Shown here one piece after another: positions 24,958 through 33,353 of a DNA stretch of 39,461 bases. Origin of the DNA: Pseudomonadota bacterium (GTDB taxonomy: Bacteria; Pseudomonadota; Alphaproteobacteria; Rhodobacterales; Rhodobacteraceae). The DNA lies in contig JAJXZX010000030.1 of the NCBI GenBank assembly GCA_021779835.1, positions 1 to 39,461 on the forward strand. The letters are read 5' to 3'. A model generated the notes under the pieces. It did not search any database, was not told the DNA's origin, and saw only the letters and a list, made by a program, of their open reading frames with translations. Each line of letters starts with the position of its first letter. The first letter of the stretch is position 1. Both the position numbers and the translations under genes were made by a program.

Positions 24958-26583
24958 ATGTTACCGCCCCGCAGCGAGCTTTCCGGCCACGAGGTCTTCA
25001 ACCAGCCCGACGCGCGCGGCGATGCCGATCTCTGGTCCGCCGATCCTGCGCTCTCGCTTTATGCTGCCGCCTTCGCCGGGGATACCCAACACCTCGCCAC
25101 TCGCGGCCGCGCCCTTGGCCGTGTTGATCTGCGTGACGCCGCGCGCGAGGCGATGCGCGTCCTGCCGGACCTGCGCCTGTTCGATACTGCCGGTCGGCGC
25201 CTTGACGAGGTCGTCTTTCACCCCGCCTACCACCGCATGATGACCGAGGGGCTGCGTGCCGGCTACGCCGCGATCCCGTGGAGCGGTGCGGCGGGTGGTC
25301 ACGTTACCCATGCGGCACTGCTTTACCTCCACTCGCAGGTAGAGCCCGGCACCTGCTGCCCGATGACCATGACCTATGCCGCCGTCCCGGCGCTTGCCGC
25401 CAACCCCGAAATCGAGGCGGTGTGGCGCCCCAAACTGACCGCCGCTGCCTACGACCCTACCATCGTGCCCATTGCGCGGAAAACTGCCGCGACGCTTGGC
25501 ATGGCGATGACCGAGAAGCAGGGCGGCTCGGACCTGCGCGCCAACACCACGCGCGCCGTCCAAGAAGGCCAGCATTACCGCCTTACGGGGCATAAATGGT
25601 TCTGCTCGGCGCCGATGTCGGACGGCTTTTTGACGCTCGCGCAGGCGCCGGGCGGGCTGACCTGCTTTCTGGTGCCGCGCTGGCTGGAGGGCGTGCGCAA
25701 CCCGCTGCGCATCCTTCGCCTGAAGGACAAACTGGGCAATCGGGCCAATGCATCGTCAGAGATTGAATATGACAACACGCTTGCGCACCGTCTTGGCGAC
25801 GAAGGGCAGGGGGTGCGCACCATCATCGAGATGGTGCATCACACGCGCCTTGATACCGCTATGGCGCCCGCTGGCTTGATGCGTGCCGCGCTGACCGAGG
25901 CGCATCACTGGGTTGCCCATCGTAGTGCCTTCCAGCGCCGCCTGATCGACCAGCCGCTGATGCGCGCGGTGCTTGCCGATCTGGCGCTGGATTGGGAGGG
26001 CGCGACGGCTCTTGGTCTGCGCGTGGCGCAGGCGTTTGACACGCCCACGCCAGAGGCCCGCGCCTTCGCCCGCCTTGCTGTGGCGCTGGCAAAATACCTG
26101 TCAAACAAACTCTGCCCGCCGCTGGTAGCCGAGGCGATGGAGGTGATGGGCGGTATGGGCTACGTCGAGGATACCGCGTTGCCCTGGCTTTACCGCGAGG
26201 CGCCGCTCAACGGGATATGGGAGGGCTCCGGCAACGTGATCTGCCTCGACATCCTGCGCACTATGGCGAAAGAGCCGCTGGCCAGCGCCGCGCTACATGC
26301 CGAACTGGATGGCTGCCTTGGTGCCAACCGCCACTATGACGCCGCCCTTGTCGCGCATCGCGCGCGCTGGCCGCACGCTGCGCCAGAGGCCGAGGCGCGC
26401 TGGTTTGCCGAGTCCCTTGCCACCCTGTTGACCGCAGCGACGCTGATCCGTCACGCACCGCAAGCCATCTCCGACAGCTACATCGCCGGGCGGCTTGCGC
26501 GCGAAGGGGGGCGGACGCCGGGCACCGCGCGGGGGCTGGCGACCGAGGCGTTGATTGCGCGGCTTGGGCCCCTCGACCTCTGA
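24958..26583 (+). CDS. AidB-like acyl-CoA dehydrogenase
   Basis: This 541-residue flavoprotein resembles E. coli AidB in length and motifs: HEVFNQP at the N terminus, MTEKQGGSD (184-192) and GHKWF (211-215) for FAD and substrate binding, LKDKLGNRANAS, EAMEVMGGMGY and LYREAPLNGIWEGSGN, where Glu422 corresponds to the AidB catalytic glutamate. E. coli AidB is part of the adaptive response to alkylation and binds DNA, but has isovaleryl-CoA dehydrogenase activity in vitro; which role applies here is unknown. AAAGGA precedes the ATG by eight bases. It is followed, on the same strand, by a UPF0303 gene 44 bases on. Confidence 0.9.
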   Translation: MLPPRSELSGHEVFNQPDARGDADLWSADPALSLYAAAFAGDTQHLATRGRALGRVDLRDAAREAMRVLPDLRLFDTAGRRLDEVVFHPAYHRMMTEGLRAGYAAIPWSGAAGGHVTHAALLYLHSQVEPGTCCPMTMTYAAVPALAANPEIEAVWRPKLTAAAYDPTIVPIARKTAATLGMAMTEKQGGSDLRANTTRAVQEGQHYRLTGHKWFCSAPMSDGFLTLAQAPGGLTCFLVPRWLEGVRNPLRILRLKDKLGNRANASSEIEYDNTLAHRLGDEGQGVRTIIEMVHHTRLDTAMAPAGLMRAALTEAHHWVAHRSAFQRRLIDQPLMRAVLADLALDWEGATALGLRVAQAFDTPTPEARAFARLAVALAKYLSNKLCPPLVAEAMEVMGGMGYVEDTALPWLYREAPLNGIWEGSGNVICLDILRTMAKEPLASAALHAELDGCLGANRHYDAALVAHRARWPHAAPEAEARWFAESLATLLTAATLIRHAPQAISDSYIAGRLAREGGRTPGTARGLATEALIARLGPLDL

Positions 26584-26627
26584 CGGCAAATCCGCCATTC
26601 TGCGGCCGGACCCACAGGGAGCGCGCC

Positions 26628-27119
26628 ATGAGCCTCGACGACGACATCGCCATCATTACCCGTCAGGAAGCCGAACTGGTGTTTCCGAGCTTCAACGAGG
26701 ATGACGCCCACCGCCTCGGCTGCCTGCTGCGCGAGCAGGCGGTTGCGCGTGGGAAGCCCGTGGCGATCGAGATCCGCACCCCGGCGCGCGCGCTGTTTGT
26801 CACCACGACCCCGGGATCGGCGCCGGACAATGCCGACTGGATTCGCCGCAAATCGAACACGGTTTTGCGCCTGCATCGCTCGTCTTACGGATTTGGCCGG
26901 TCGTTGGCGCAGTCCGGCACCACGATTTCAGCCGAGCGCGGGCTGGATGCGATGGATTACGCGGCGCATGGCGGGGCTTTTCCGATCACGGTAAAGGGGA
27001 CCGGTGTGATCGGGGTGGTCACGGTTTCCGGGCTGCCGCAACGGGAAGATCATCGGCTTGTCGTGCGGGGGATTTGTTTGTTTTTGGGCCGCGATCCGGC
27101 GGGTTATGACTTGCCGTAG
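26628..27119 (+). CDS. UPF0303 / heme-degrading domain protein
   Basis: This 163-residue protein fits the UPF0303 family with the GlcG/HbpS-like fold: EAELVFPSFNEDDAHRLGCLLREQA, VAIEIRTPARALFVTTTPGSAPDN, DWIRRKSNTVLRLHRSSYG and the C-terminal GVIGVVTVSGLPQREDHRLV. Relatives have been annotated as heme-degrading or small-ligand binding; a definite function is not known. A CAGGGAG ribosome binding site is present. It is probably co-transcribed with the upstream AidB-like gene. Confidence 0.85.
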   Translation: MSLDDDIAIITRQEAELVFPSFNEDDAHRLGCLLREQAVARGKPVAIEIRTPARALFVTTTPGSAPDNADWIRRKSNTVLRLHRSSYGFGRSLAQSGTTISAERGLDAMDYAAHGGAFPITVKGTGVIGVVTVSGLPQREDHRLVVRGICLFLGRDPAGYDLP

Positions 27120-27126
27120 GGTGGTG

Positions 27127-27166
27127 TTGCACTGTGCAATACTTAAGTAAGTATTTGATTTATAAT
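27127..27166 (+). promoter_or_regulatory. AT-rich palindromes and TATAAT after the UPF0303 gene
   Basis: TTGCAC-T-GTGCAA (27127-27139) overlaps AATACTTA-AG-TAAGTATT (27138-27155). A perfect TATAAT follows at 27161-27166, but I find no good -35 at 17 or 18 bases. This lies between convergent genes, where no promoter is needed for a known gene. It could be a terminator region or the start of a small or antisense RNA. Confidence 0.3.
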
Positions 27167-27231
27167 GTTTGGTGATTTTTTAGTTAACTGAAGTGTAACC
27201 TCGTCCCCGCAGCGTGTGCGTAGGGCCGGCC

Positions 27232-27298
27232 GGGTTTGAGTATTTGGACCAAGAAGAAATCGCTTTTGACTTCTTTTTGGCGGAAATACTCCCTGGGA
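27232..27298. repeat. Inverted pair of GAGTATTT elements (copy B and a diverged copy)
   Basis: 27232-27258 is an exact inverted copy of 24377-24403. A diverged copy runs in the opposite direction at 27271-27295. Together GAGTATTT (27238-27245) and AAATACTC (27284-27291) form the base of a hairpin with further pairing (AAGAA with TTCTT) inside. The pair lies between convergent genes and may end transcription from both sides. Confidence 0.65.
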
Positions 27299-27300
27299 GC

Positions 27301-27323
27301 GCGAGGGGCAGGCAGCCCCTCGC
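27301..27323 (-). terminator. Probable terminator hairpin of fbaB
   Basis: GCGAGGGG (27301-27308) and CCCCTCGC (27316-27323) form a perfect eight-pair stem with a seven-base loop, starting 14 bases after the fbaB stop. The T-run is weak. A small CTCCC-T-GGGAG palindrome (27289-27299) is immediately beyond it. Confidence 0.6.
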
Positions 27324-27337
27324 TTGGGCGCGCTAAA

Positions 27338-28267
27338 TCAGGCGCGGCCTTTGTAGATATCGACCAGCTTGCCCAGCATAGCCAGCGCGTCTTCGCGCGA
27401 GCGTTGGAAGCTGTTGCGCCCGATGATAGAGCCGTTGCCGCCGCCGTCGCGGATGGCGCGGGCGTCGTCATAGACCGCATCGGCGCCCTTGGCCGCACCG
27501 CCCGAGAACACCACGATGCGGCGACCGTTAAAGCTCGCCTGCATGCAGTGTCGCACGCGGGCGGCTTGGGTGGCGATGTCGATCTTTTGCGCCTCGTAGA
27601 CCTTTTTCGCCTCGGGCAGCATCAGGTGGTCGGTGCTCAGCTTGATCTTGATGATATGCGCGCCGATAAGGGCGGCGATTTGCGCCGCATAGGCCGCCAC
27701 GTCAATCGCGGTTTCGCCGTCCTTGGTAATCGCCTCGCCGCGCGGGTAGGACCAGATCACGGTGGCGACGCCCTTGGCCGCGGCCTCTTCGCGCATGGCC
27801 GAGATTTCTTCGTACATCTCCAGCTGCGCATCGGAACCCGGATAGATGGTGAAGCCGATCGCCGAGCAGCCAAGGCGCAGCGCGTCATCGACCGAGCCGG
27901 TAATCGCCTGATTCTTGCCGCAGGTCTCGCTCATCAGCGAGTTGGCCGAGTTGACCTTGAGGATGGTCGGGATCTGCCCGGCAAAGGTATCGGCGCCGGC
28001 CTCGATCATGCCCAAGGGCGCGGCATATGCGTTCAGGCCTGCGTCAATCGCCAGTTGATAGTGATAGTGCGGGTCATAGGCCGCCGGGTTCACCGCGAAG
28101 GTGCGGGCGGGGCCGTGTTCAAAGCCCTGATCGACCGGCAGGATGATCATCTTGCCGGTGCCGCCGAGACGGCCATTCATCAACATGCGGCACAGGTTCG
28201 CCTTCACGCCGGGCGTTTCGCCCTCGTAGTTGCTGAGGATCTTCTGAACGGTCCGGGTCGCGCGCAT
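27338..28267 (-). CDS. fbaB: Class I fructose-bisphosphate aldolase (DhnA/FbaB type)
   Basis: This 309-residue enzyme interconverts fructose 1,6-bisphosphate with glyceraldehyde 3-phosphate and dihydroxyacetone phosphate. The DeoC/FbaB-type barrel shows KMIILPVDQGFEHGP near the N terminus, DALRLGCSAIGFTIYPGS, VIWSYPRG, the lysine-containing strand HIIKIKLSTD expected to hold the Schiff-base Lys, and the phosphate-binding RRIVVFSGGAAKG and GGGNGSIIGRNSFQR at the end. I start at 28267 because AAAGGA lies seven bases upstream; an open frame runs to 28303 through the leader hairpin. It lies downstream of pgk on the same strand. Confidence 0.95.
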   Translation of the reverse strand: MRATRTVQKILSNYEGETPGVKANLCRMLMNGRLGGTGKMIILPVDQGFEHGPARTFAVNPAAYDPHYHYQLAIDAGLNAYAAPLGMIEAGADTFAGQIPTILKVNSANSLMSETCGKNQAITGSVDDALRLGCSAIGFTIYPGSDAQLEMYEEISAMREEAAAKGVATVIWSYPRGEAITKDGETAIDVAAYAAQIAALIGAHIIKIKLSTDHLMLPEAKKVYEAQKIDIATQAARVRHCMQASFNGRRIVVFSGGAAKGADAVYDDARAIRDGGGNGSIIGRNSFQRSREDALAMLGKLVDIYKGRA

Positions 28268-28286
28268 GAAATGGTCCTTTCGAATG

Positions 28287-28312
28287 CTAAGGGCTGTTTT
28301 CACAGCCCTTAG
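28287..28312 (-). promoter_or_regulatory. GAAA-capped leader hairpin of fbaB
   Basis: On the minus strand an 11-pair perfect stem (CTAAGGGCTGT/ACAGCCCTTAG) is closed by a GAAA tetraloop. It ends six bases before the AAAGGA ribosome binding site of fbaB, so it could stabilise the 5' end or mark a processing site. Confidence 0.5.
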
Positions 28313-28332
28313 AGGTGCATTTGAGACGCCGC

Positions 28333-28373
28333 AACACCGTTGGCGCTAACATGTTGCGCCAATGGTGTTTTTT
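28333..28373. terminator. 14-pair hairpin between pgk and fbaB, T-run on the + strand
   Basis: AACACCGTTGGCGC (28333-28346) pairs with GCGCCAATGGTGTT (28356-28369), one G-U in the + strand RNA. The T-run (28368-28373) is on the + strand, opposite to the direction of pgk. On the minus strand the same stem has one A-C mismatch and an A-run before it. It may be a pause, processing or termination site for pgk, or end an antisense transcript. Confidence 0.45.
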
Positions 28374-28380
28374 CGTCAAA

Positions 28381-29574
28381 TCACTCTTCGAGGGCGATTA
28401 CGCCGGGCAATTCCTTGCCTTCCATCCACTCGAGGAAGGCGCCGCCTGCGGTTGAGATGTAGGTGAAACTGTCGGCCGCCCCCGCGCGGTTCAGCGCCGC
28501 TACGGTGTCGCCGCCCCCTGCGACCGAGATGAGTTTGCCCGCCTTGGTCAGTTTGGCTGCCACCCGGGCGGCGGCGTTGGTGGCGGCGTCGAAGGGCTCA
28601 ATTTCAAACGCGCCCAAGGGGCCGTTCCAGATCAGGGTGCGGCAGGTCTCGAACACTTTGGTGAGTTCGGCGACGGTTTTCGGCCCGGCGTCGAGGATCA
28701 TACCGTCGTCGGGGCATTGATCGGCGGCTACGGTTTCGTTCTTGGCGCCCGCCTTGAATTCCCACGCCACCACGACATCGACCGGCAGGTGAATGGTGCA
28801 GTTTGCGGCCTTGGCCTTGGCGAGGATTTCCTTGGCGGTGCCTGCCATGTCGCGTTCGGCCAGCGATTTGCCGACGCCGATGCCTTGGGCCACCAGGAAG
28901 GTGTTGGCCATACCGCCGCCGATCACCAGATGGTTGACGCGTGTGACGAGGTTGCCAAGCAGGTCAAGCTTGGTGGACACTTTCGCGCCACCAACCACCG
29001 CGACGACCGGGCGCTGCGGTTTGCCAAGTGCGGCCTCGAGCGCCTTCAGTTCAGCGGCCATCAGGCGGCCGGCGCAGGCGGGCAGCAGGTGGGCGATGGC
29101 CTCGGTCGAACTATGGGCGCGGTGCGCCGCCGAGAATGCGTCGTTGACATAGACATCGCCAAGCGCGGCCATCGAGGCGGCAAGCTGGGCATCGTTCTTT
29201 TCCTCACCCTCATGGAAGCGGGTGTTTTCCAACAGCACGATGTCACCGCGCTGCATGGCGGCGACGGCCTCCTTGGCGGGGGCGCCGATGCAATCGGAGG
29301 CGAAGATGACCTTGCGGCCCGGAAGGGCGGCCTTGAGCGCGGGCAGCACGAGCTTCAGGCTCATATCCGGCACCGGTTTGCCCTTGGGGCGACCGTAGTG
29401 GGCAAGCAGCACCGGCTTGCCGCCTTTGTTGAGGATGTCGACCACGGTCGGCACGATCTTTTCGATGCGCGTCGCGTCGGTCACCTTGCCGTTTTCCATC
29501 GGCACGTTGATATCAACCCGGACCAGCACTACTTTGCCTGCCAGATCCATGTCGTCGAGTGTCTTCCAGGCCAT
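28381..29574 (-). CDS. pgk: Phosphoglycerate kinase
   Basis: This 397-residue two-domain enzyme transfers phosphate between 1,3-bisphosphoglycerate and ADP. Motifs: [15 protein letters not shown] at the N terminus, [56 protein letters not shown] and the C-terminal GGGDTVAAL nucleotide loop. The start at 29574 ([14 protein letters not shown]) follows GGAGG; the frame is open to 29823 over non-homologous sequence. Hairpins and fbaB follow downstream, suggesting a pgk-fbaB unit with processing between the genes. Confidence 0.97.
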   Translation of the reverse strand: MAWKTLDDMDLAGKVVLVRVDINVPMENGKVTDATRIEKIVPTVVDILNKGGKPVLLAHYGRPKGKPVPDMSLKLVLPALKAALPGRKVIFASDCIGAPAKEAVAAMQRGDIVLLENTRFHEGEEKNDAQLAASMAALGDVYVNDAFSAAHRAHSSTEAIAHLLPACAGRLMAAELKALEAALGKPQRPVVAVVGGAKVSTKLDLLGNLVTRVNHLVIGGGMANTFLVAQGIGVGKSLAERDMAGTAKEILAKAKAANCTIHLPVDVVVAWEFKAGAKNETVAADQCPDDGMILDAGPKTVAELTKVFETCRTLIWNGPLGAFEIEPFDAATNAAARVAAKLTKAGKLISVAGGGDTVAALNRAGAADSFTYISTAGGAFLEWMEGKELPGVIALEE

Positions 29575-29725
29575 GTTGCGCCTCCAAATATCCCGTTGGG
29601 GTGGTTTGTCGCCCGATGCGGCGCCCGCGTCAACAGATCGCTCTGGTTTGCTCTTTTCCTTTTGGCCCCGGATGACTAGGGTCGCGGCAAATTCGTAATC
29701 CCTATCTTGCACAAGGAGCCTCGTC

Positions 29726-30232
29726 ATGGCTGAGATCAAAGACCCGGAAAACACCATCATCCTGACCCTCAAAGACGGCCCGGTGGTGATTGAGCTGTTC
29801 AAGGACGTGGCGCCCAAGCACACCGAGCGGATGAAAGAGCTGGCGCGGATTGGCGCCTATGACAACGTGGTGTTTCACCGCGTGATCGACGGCTTCATGG
29901 CGCAGTCGGGCGATGTGGAGCATGGCAACGCGTCGAAGGATTTCAAGCTGAACCGCGCGGGAACGGGCGGGTCGAGCTTGCCGGATCTGCCGGCGGAATT
30001 CTCGAAACTGCCGCATGACCGTGGCACGCTGGGGGCCGCGCGGTCGTCCAACCCGAATTCGGCCAACAGCCAATTCTTCATCAATTTCAAGGACAACCAC
30101 TTCCTGAACGGGCAATACACCGTTTATGGCCGCGTGATTTCCGGCATGGAGCATGTTGACAAGATCAAGCGCGGCGAGCCTGCGGCAGACCCGGACCGGA
30201 TGCTGAGCGTCAAGGTCGCGTCCGATGTCTAA
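29726..30232 (+). CDS. ppiB: Cyclophilin-type peptidyl-prolyl isomerase, cytoplasmic
   Basis: This 168-residue cyclophilin catalyses cis-trans isomerisation of prolyl bonds. Active-site blocks are present: [16 protein letters not shown] with the catalytic arginine, [23 protein letters not shown] and [16 protein letters not shown]. No signal peptide, so it acts in the cytoplasm. The ATG follows AAGGAGCC. Its last eight bases overlap the second cyclophilin gene, forming a tandem pair. It is divergent from pgk. Confidence 0.95.
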   Translation: MAEIKDPENTIILTLKDGPVVIELFKDVAPKHTERMKELARIGAYDNVVFHRVIDGFMAQSGDVEHGNASKDFKLNRAGTGGSSLPDLPAEFSKLPHDRGTLGAARSSNPNSANSQFFINFKDNHFLNGQYTVYGRVISGMEHVDKIKRGEPAADPDRMLSVKVASDV

Positions 30233-30854
30233 GCAGGTTTTGATCGTCTCGGGGCTGATGGTTCTGGGTGGCGCCATCCTTGGCGGCATGCTGATTTTCC
30301 AGAACCCGATGGCGGATGCGCAGGCCTCCAAAACGCCGGTGACCTTCCCCGACACGCCCGGCCCCAATCTGGTGATTGAGGTGGCGGGGCATGATCATGG
30401 CAAGATCGTTATCGATCTTTTGCCCAAGATCGCGCCCAAGACGGTGGCGCAGATTGTCACCTTGGCCAAGCAGGGCGCCTATGACGGGGTGGTGTTCCAC
30501 CGCGTGATCGACGGCTTCATGGCGCAGACCGGCGATGTGCAATACGGCAAGCACGGAGGCGATCTGTCGCAGGCAGGTCTTGGCGCCTCGACGCTGCCGG
30601 ATGTGCCCGCCGAGTTCTCCAAGGTGCCGTTTTCGCGTGGCACTGTGGGCATGGCACGAGCCAGCGATCCGAATAGCGGCAACTCGCAGTTCTTCATCAT
30701 GTTTGCACCGGCGGACAACCTGAACGGTCAGTATACCGTTTTCGGGCATGTCATCTCTGGCATGGATGTGGTGGATGCGATCAAGCGGGGCGACCCGTCG
30801 TCGGGCCAAGTCACCGATCCGGACTATATGGCGAAAGTCACGGTTCAGGAGTGA
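30225..30854 (+). CDS. Cyclophilin-type peptidyl-prolyl isomerase, exported
   Basis: This 209-residue cyclophilin has an N-terminal hydrophobic segment (about 5-27, VLIVSGLMVLGGAILGGMLIF) followed by ADAQA, a signal peptide or membrane anchor, so it probably works in the periplasm. The catalytic domain (from about 45) repeats the motifs of its neighbour: [39 protein letters not shown] and LNGQYTVFGHVISGM. It starts inside the end of the first cyclophilin gene, evidence of tandem duplication and coupling. A hairpin follows the stop. Confidence 0.94.
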   Translation: MSKQVLIVSGLMVLGGAILGGMLIFQNPMADAQASKTPVTFPDTPGPNLVIEVAGHDHGKIVIDLLPKIAPKTVAQIVTLAKQGAYDGVVFHRVIDGFMAQTGDVQYGKHGGDLSQAGLGASTLPDVPAEFSKVPFSRGTVGMARASDPNSGNSQFFIMFAPADNLNGQYTVFGHVISGMDVVDAIKRGDPSSGQVTDPDYMAKVTVQE

Positions 30855-30863
30855 GAAAGTGGT

Positions 30864-30883
30864 CGGGGGGCGTTTGCCCCCCG
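30864..30883. terminator. GC-rich hairpin between convergent genes
   Basis: CGGGGGGC (30864-30871) and GCCCCCCG (30876-30883) form a perfect eight-pair stem around GTTT. It lies 10 bases after the second cyclophilin stop and 40 bases beyond the tyrS stop, with no clear T-run. It is probably a shared terminator for the convergent genes. Confidence 0.65.
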
Positions 30884-30922
30884 GACAGCTGCGGATAGTG
30901 TCAGACAGAAAATGCGGGCGCT

Positions 30923-32185
30923 TTACTGGACGTTTACCAGTGCGTGGCGCTTTTTGCCTGCGGAGAGTTTGAGGCCGGGCGCGATTTCGGCGAGGGTCAT
31001 CAGGCGGGTTTCCGTCACGATCTGATCGTTGATGCGTGCTGCGCCTTCCGCGAACAGGCGTTTCGCGTCTTTGCCGGACCCGGCGAGGCCTGCCTGCACG
31101 AAAAGCGCGGCGTTGGAGATGCCGTCGCCAATTTGCGCGGCGGTCAGCGTCAGGGTCGGCAGATCATCACCGACGCCGCCTTTCTCAAAAACTTCGCGGG
31201 CGGTGGCCTCTGCCGCCGCGGCAGCCTCGGCGCCGTGGAGGAGGGTGGTGACCTCATTCGCGAGCGTGATTTTCGCGGTGTTGATGTCGGACCCTTCCAG
31301 CGCGCCGAGGCGGTCGCATTCGTCAATCGGAAGCTCGGTATAAAGCTTGAGGAAGCGGCCGACGTCGGCGTCGGTGGTGTTGCGCCAGAACTGCCAGAAC
31401 TCGTAAGCGCTAAGCATTTCAGTGTTAAGCCATACCGCGCCGTTTTGCGATTTGCCCATCTTTTTGCCGTCGGACGTGGTCAGCAGATGCGAGGTCAGGC
31501 CGTAAATCTCGTGATCCAGCACGCGGCGCGTGAGGTCGATACCGTTGACGATATTGCCCCACTGATCCGAGCCGCCCATTTGCAACAAACAGCCATAGCG
31601 GCGGTTTAGTTCCAGAAAATCATAGGCTTGCAGGATCATGTAGTTGAATTCGAGGAATGACAGCGATTGCTCGCGGTCGATGCGCGACTTCACACTTTCA
31701 AACGCCAGCATCCGGTTGACCGAGAAATGCCGCCCGATGTCGCGCAGGAAATCGAGGTAGTTCAGGTTGTCGAGCCATTCCGCGTTGTTGAGGATGATCG
31801 CATCTGTCGCGCCCTCGCCAAACTGGACGTAGGAGGTGAACACCTGCTTGATCCCGGCGATGTTCGCGTCGATTTGCTCGGTGCTGAGCAGCGGGCGCTC
31901 ATCCGCGCGGAACGAGGGGTCGCCCACCTTGGTGGTGCCGCCGCCCATCAGCACGATCGGCTTGCCGCCGCACTTTTGCAGCCAGCGCAGCATCATGATC
32001 TGGATCAGGCTGCCAACATGCAGCGATTTCGCCGTGGCATCAAAGCCGATATAGGCCGCGACCACGCCTTTGACGAAAGCCTCGTCCAGCGCCTGATAAT
32101 CGGTGCAGCCGGCCATGAAGCCGCGCTCCATCATCACGCGCATGAAGTCTGATTTCGGGTGGTAGGTCATCGGCGTTTCGTCCAT
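30923..32185 (-). CDS. tyrS: Tyrosyl-tRNA synthetase
   Basis: This 420-residue class I synthetase charges tRNA-Tyr. The Rossmann domain has the HIGH-type motif HVGS (56-59), the tyrosine-pocket segments [14 protein letters not shown] and [18 protein letters not shown], and the KMSKS-type loop KKMGKS (241-246). A C-terminal S4-like RNA-binding domain ends in [10 protein letters not shown]. The start at 32185 is the most distal; an ATG five codons on (32170) is also possible. It is divergent from anmK with only 52 bases between. Confidence 0.96.
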   Translation of the reverse strand: MDETPMTYHPKSDFMRVMMERGFMAGCTDYQALDEAFVKGVVAAYIGFDATAKSLHVGSLIQIMMLRWLQKCGGKPIVLMGGGTTKVGDPSFRADERPLLSTEQIDANIAGIKQVFTSYVQFGEGATDAIILNNAEWLDNLNYLDFLRDIGRHFSVNRMLAFESVKSRIDREQSLSFLEFNYMILQAYDFLELNRRYGCLLQMGGSDQWGNIVNGIDLTRRVLDHEIYGLTSHLLTTSDGKKMGKSQNGAVWLNTEMLSAYEFWQFWRNTTDADVGRFLKLYTELPIDECDRLGALEGSDINTAKITLANEVTTLLHGAEAAAAAEATAREVFEKGGVGDDLPTLTLTAAQIGDGISNAALFVQAGLAGSGKDAKRLFAEGAARINDQIVTETRLMTLAEIAPGLKLSAGKKRHALVNVQ

Positions 32186-32237
32186 TCTCGGGGTCCGCGC
32201 CCTCTATATCGGCGCGCGCGCGCAAGGGGAAGCAGTC

Positions 32238-33353
32238 TTGACAGAGATGATCCGGGTACTGGGCACCATGTCGGGCACCTCGCTGGACGGGGTGGATGCG
32301 GCGATCGTCGATACCGATGGGGTCAGCATTCAGGGCTTTGGCGAGAGTGCCTATCGGCCCTACACCGCGGCGGAGCGCGATACGATCCGCGCGGCCTTTG
32401 GCAAGTGGCCGGGCGAGGCTGGGGTGCAGGCGGCGGCGGAGGTGGTGGAGTCCGCGCATTGCGAGCTTATGTCGGGGTTTAGCGATGTCGAGCTGGTGGG
32501 GTTTCACGGCCAGACGCTGGCGCATGATCCGCACGGGCGCGGCACGCATCAATGCGGCGATGGCGCGGTGTTGGCCGAGGTGCTGGACGTGCCGGTGATC
32601 TGGGACTTCCGCTCTACCGATGTGCGGTTGGGCGGGCAGGGTGCGCCGCTGGCGCCGTTCTTCCATTTCGCCTGTGCCAAGTGGATCGGGGCGGAGGAGC
32701 CGCTGGTGTTTTTGAACCTTGGCGGCGTGGGCAATCTGACATGGGTGGACCCGAGCTTTGCGCGGCCCGAGGATATCGGGGCGTGTCTGGCGTTTGATAC
32801 TGGCCCGGCCAATGCGCCGATCAACGATCTGTTGCTGGCGCGGCTGGGGCGGGCGCAGGACGAGGGCGGCGCGCTGGCGGCCTCTGGCCGAGTGGATCAG
32901 GGGATTGTTGCGGGATTTCTGGCCTCACCCTATTTCTCAAGAATGCCGCCAAAATCATTGGATCGGAATGATTTTGCGGCTTTGGCGAAGGCGGTGGCGC
33001 CACTGTCAGATGCTGACGCGGCGGCGACGTTGACCGCTGCGGCGGCCGCGGCGGTGGGGCGCGGGGCGGAGCATTTCCCCAAGGCCCCGAGTGGAGTGCT
33101 GGTGGGCGGCGGCGGGCGTCACAATGCCACGCTGATGGCTGCGGTGCAGAGCCACTTTACCTGTCCGGTGCTGCCGGTGGAAGCGGTCGATCTGGACGGC
33201 GACATGCTGGAGGCGCAGGCCTTTGCTTATCTCGCGGCGCGGGTGCTGAACGGGTTGCCGACCTCTTGCCCCTCTACCACCGGCGTCAGTGCGGCGGTGG
33301 GGGGCGGGCAGGTCAGCCGCCCCGGCACCTACCGGCCGACGGCGCGGGCCTGA
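32238..33353 (+). CDS. anmK: Anhydro-N-acetylmuramic acid kinase
   Basis: This 371-residue kinase phosphorylates and opens 1,6-anhydroMurNAc in cell-wall recycling, giving MurNAc-6-phosphate. The ASKHA-type motifs are seen at the N terminus ([14 protein letters not shown]), in the middle ([44 protein letters not shown]) and at the C terminus ([15 protein letters not shown]). I favour the TTG at 32238 because AAGGGGA lies seven bases upstream; ATG at 32247 (MIRVLG) is the alternative. The last 25 bases overlap the end of rarD on the other strand. Confidence 0.94.
   Translation: MTEMIRVLGTMSGTSLDGVDAAIVDTDGVSIQGFGESAYRPYTAAERDTIRAAFGKWPGEAGVQAAAEVVESAHCELMSGFSDVELVGFHGQTLAHDPHGRGTHQCGDGAVLAEVLDVPVIWDFRSTDVRLGGQGAPLAPFFHFACAKWIGAEEPLVFLNLGGVGNLTWVDPSFARPEDIGACLAFDTGPANAPINDLLLARLGRAQDEGGALAASGRVDQGIVAGFLASPYFSRMPPKSLDRNDFAALAKAVAPLSDADAAATLTAAAAAAVGRGAEHFPKAPSGVLVGGGGRHNATLMAAVQSHFTCPVLPVEAVDLDGDMLEAQAFAYLAARVLNGLPTSCPSTTGVSAAVGGGQVSRPGTYRPTARA

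Noticed and set aside
27127..27139. TTGCAC-T-GTGCAA as a binding site for an FNR/NnrR-type regulator
   Set aside because: The length (13) does not fit the 14-base site, and the position after a gene and away from any start does not suit regulation.
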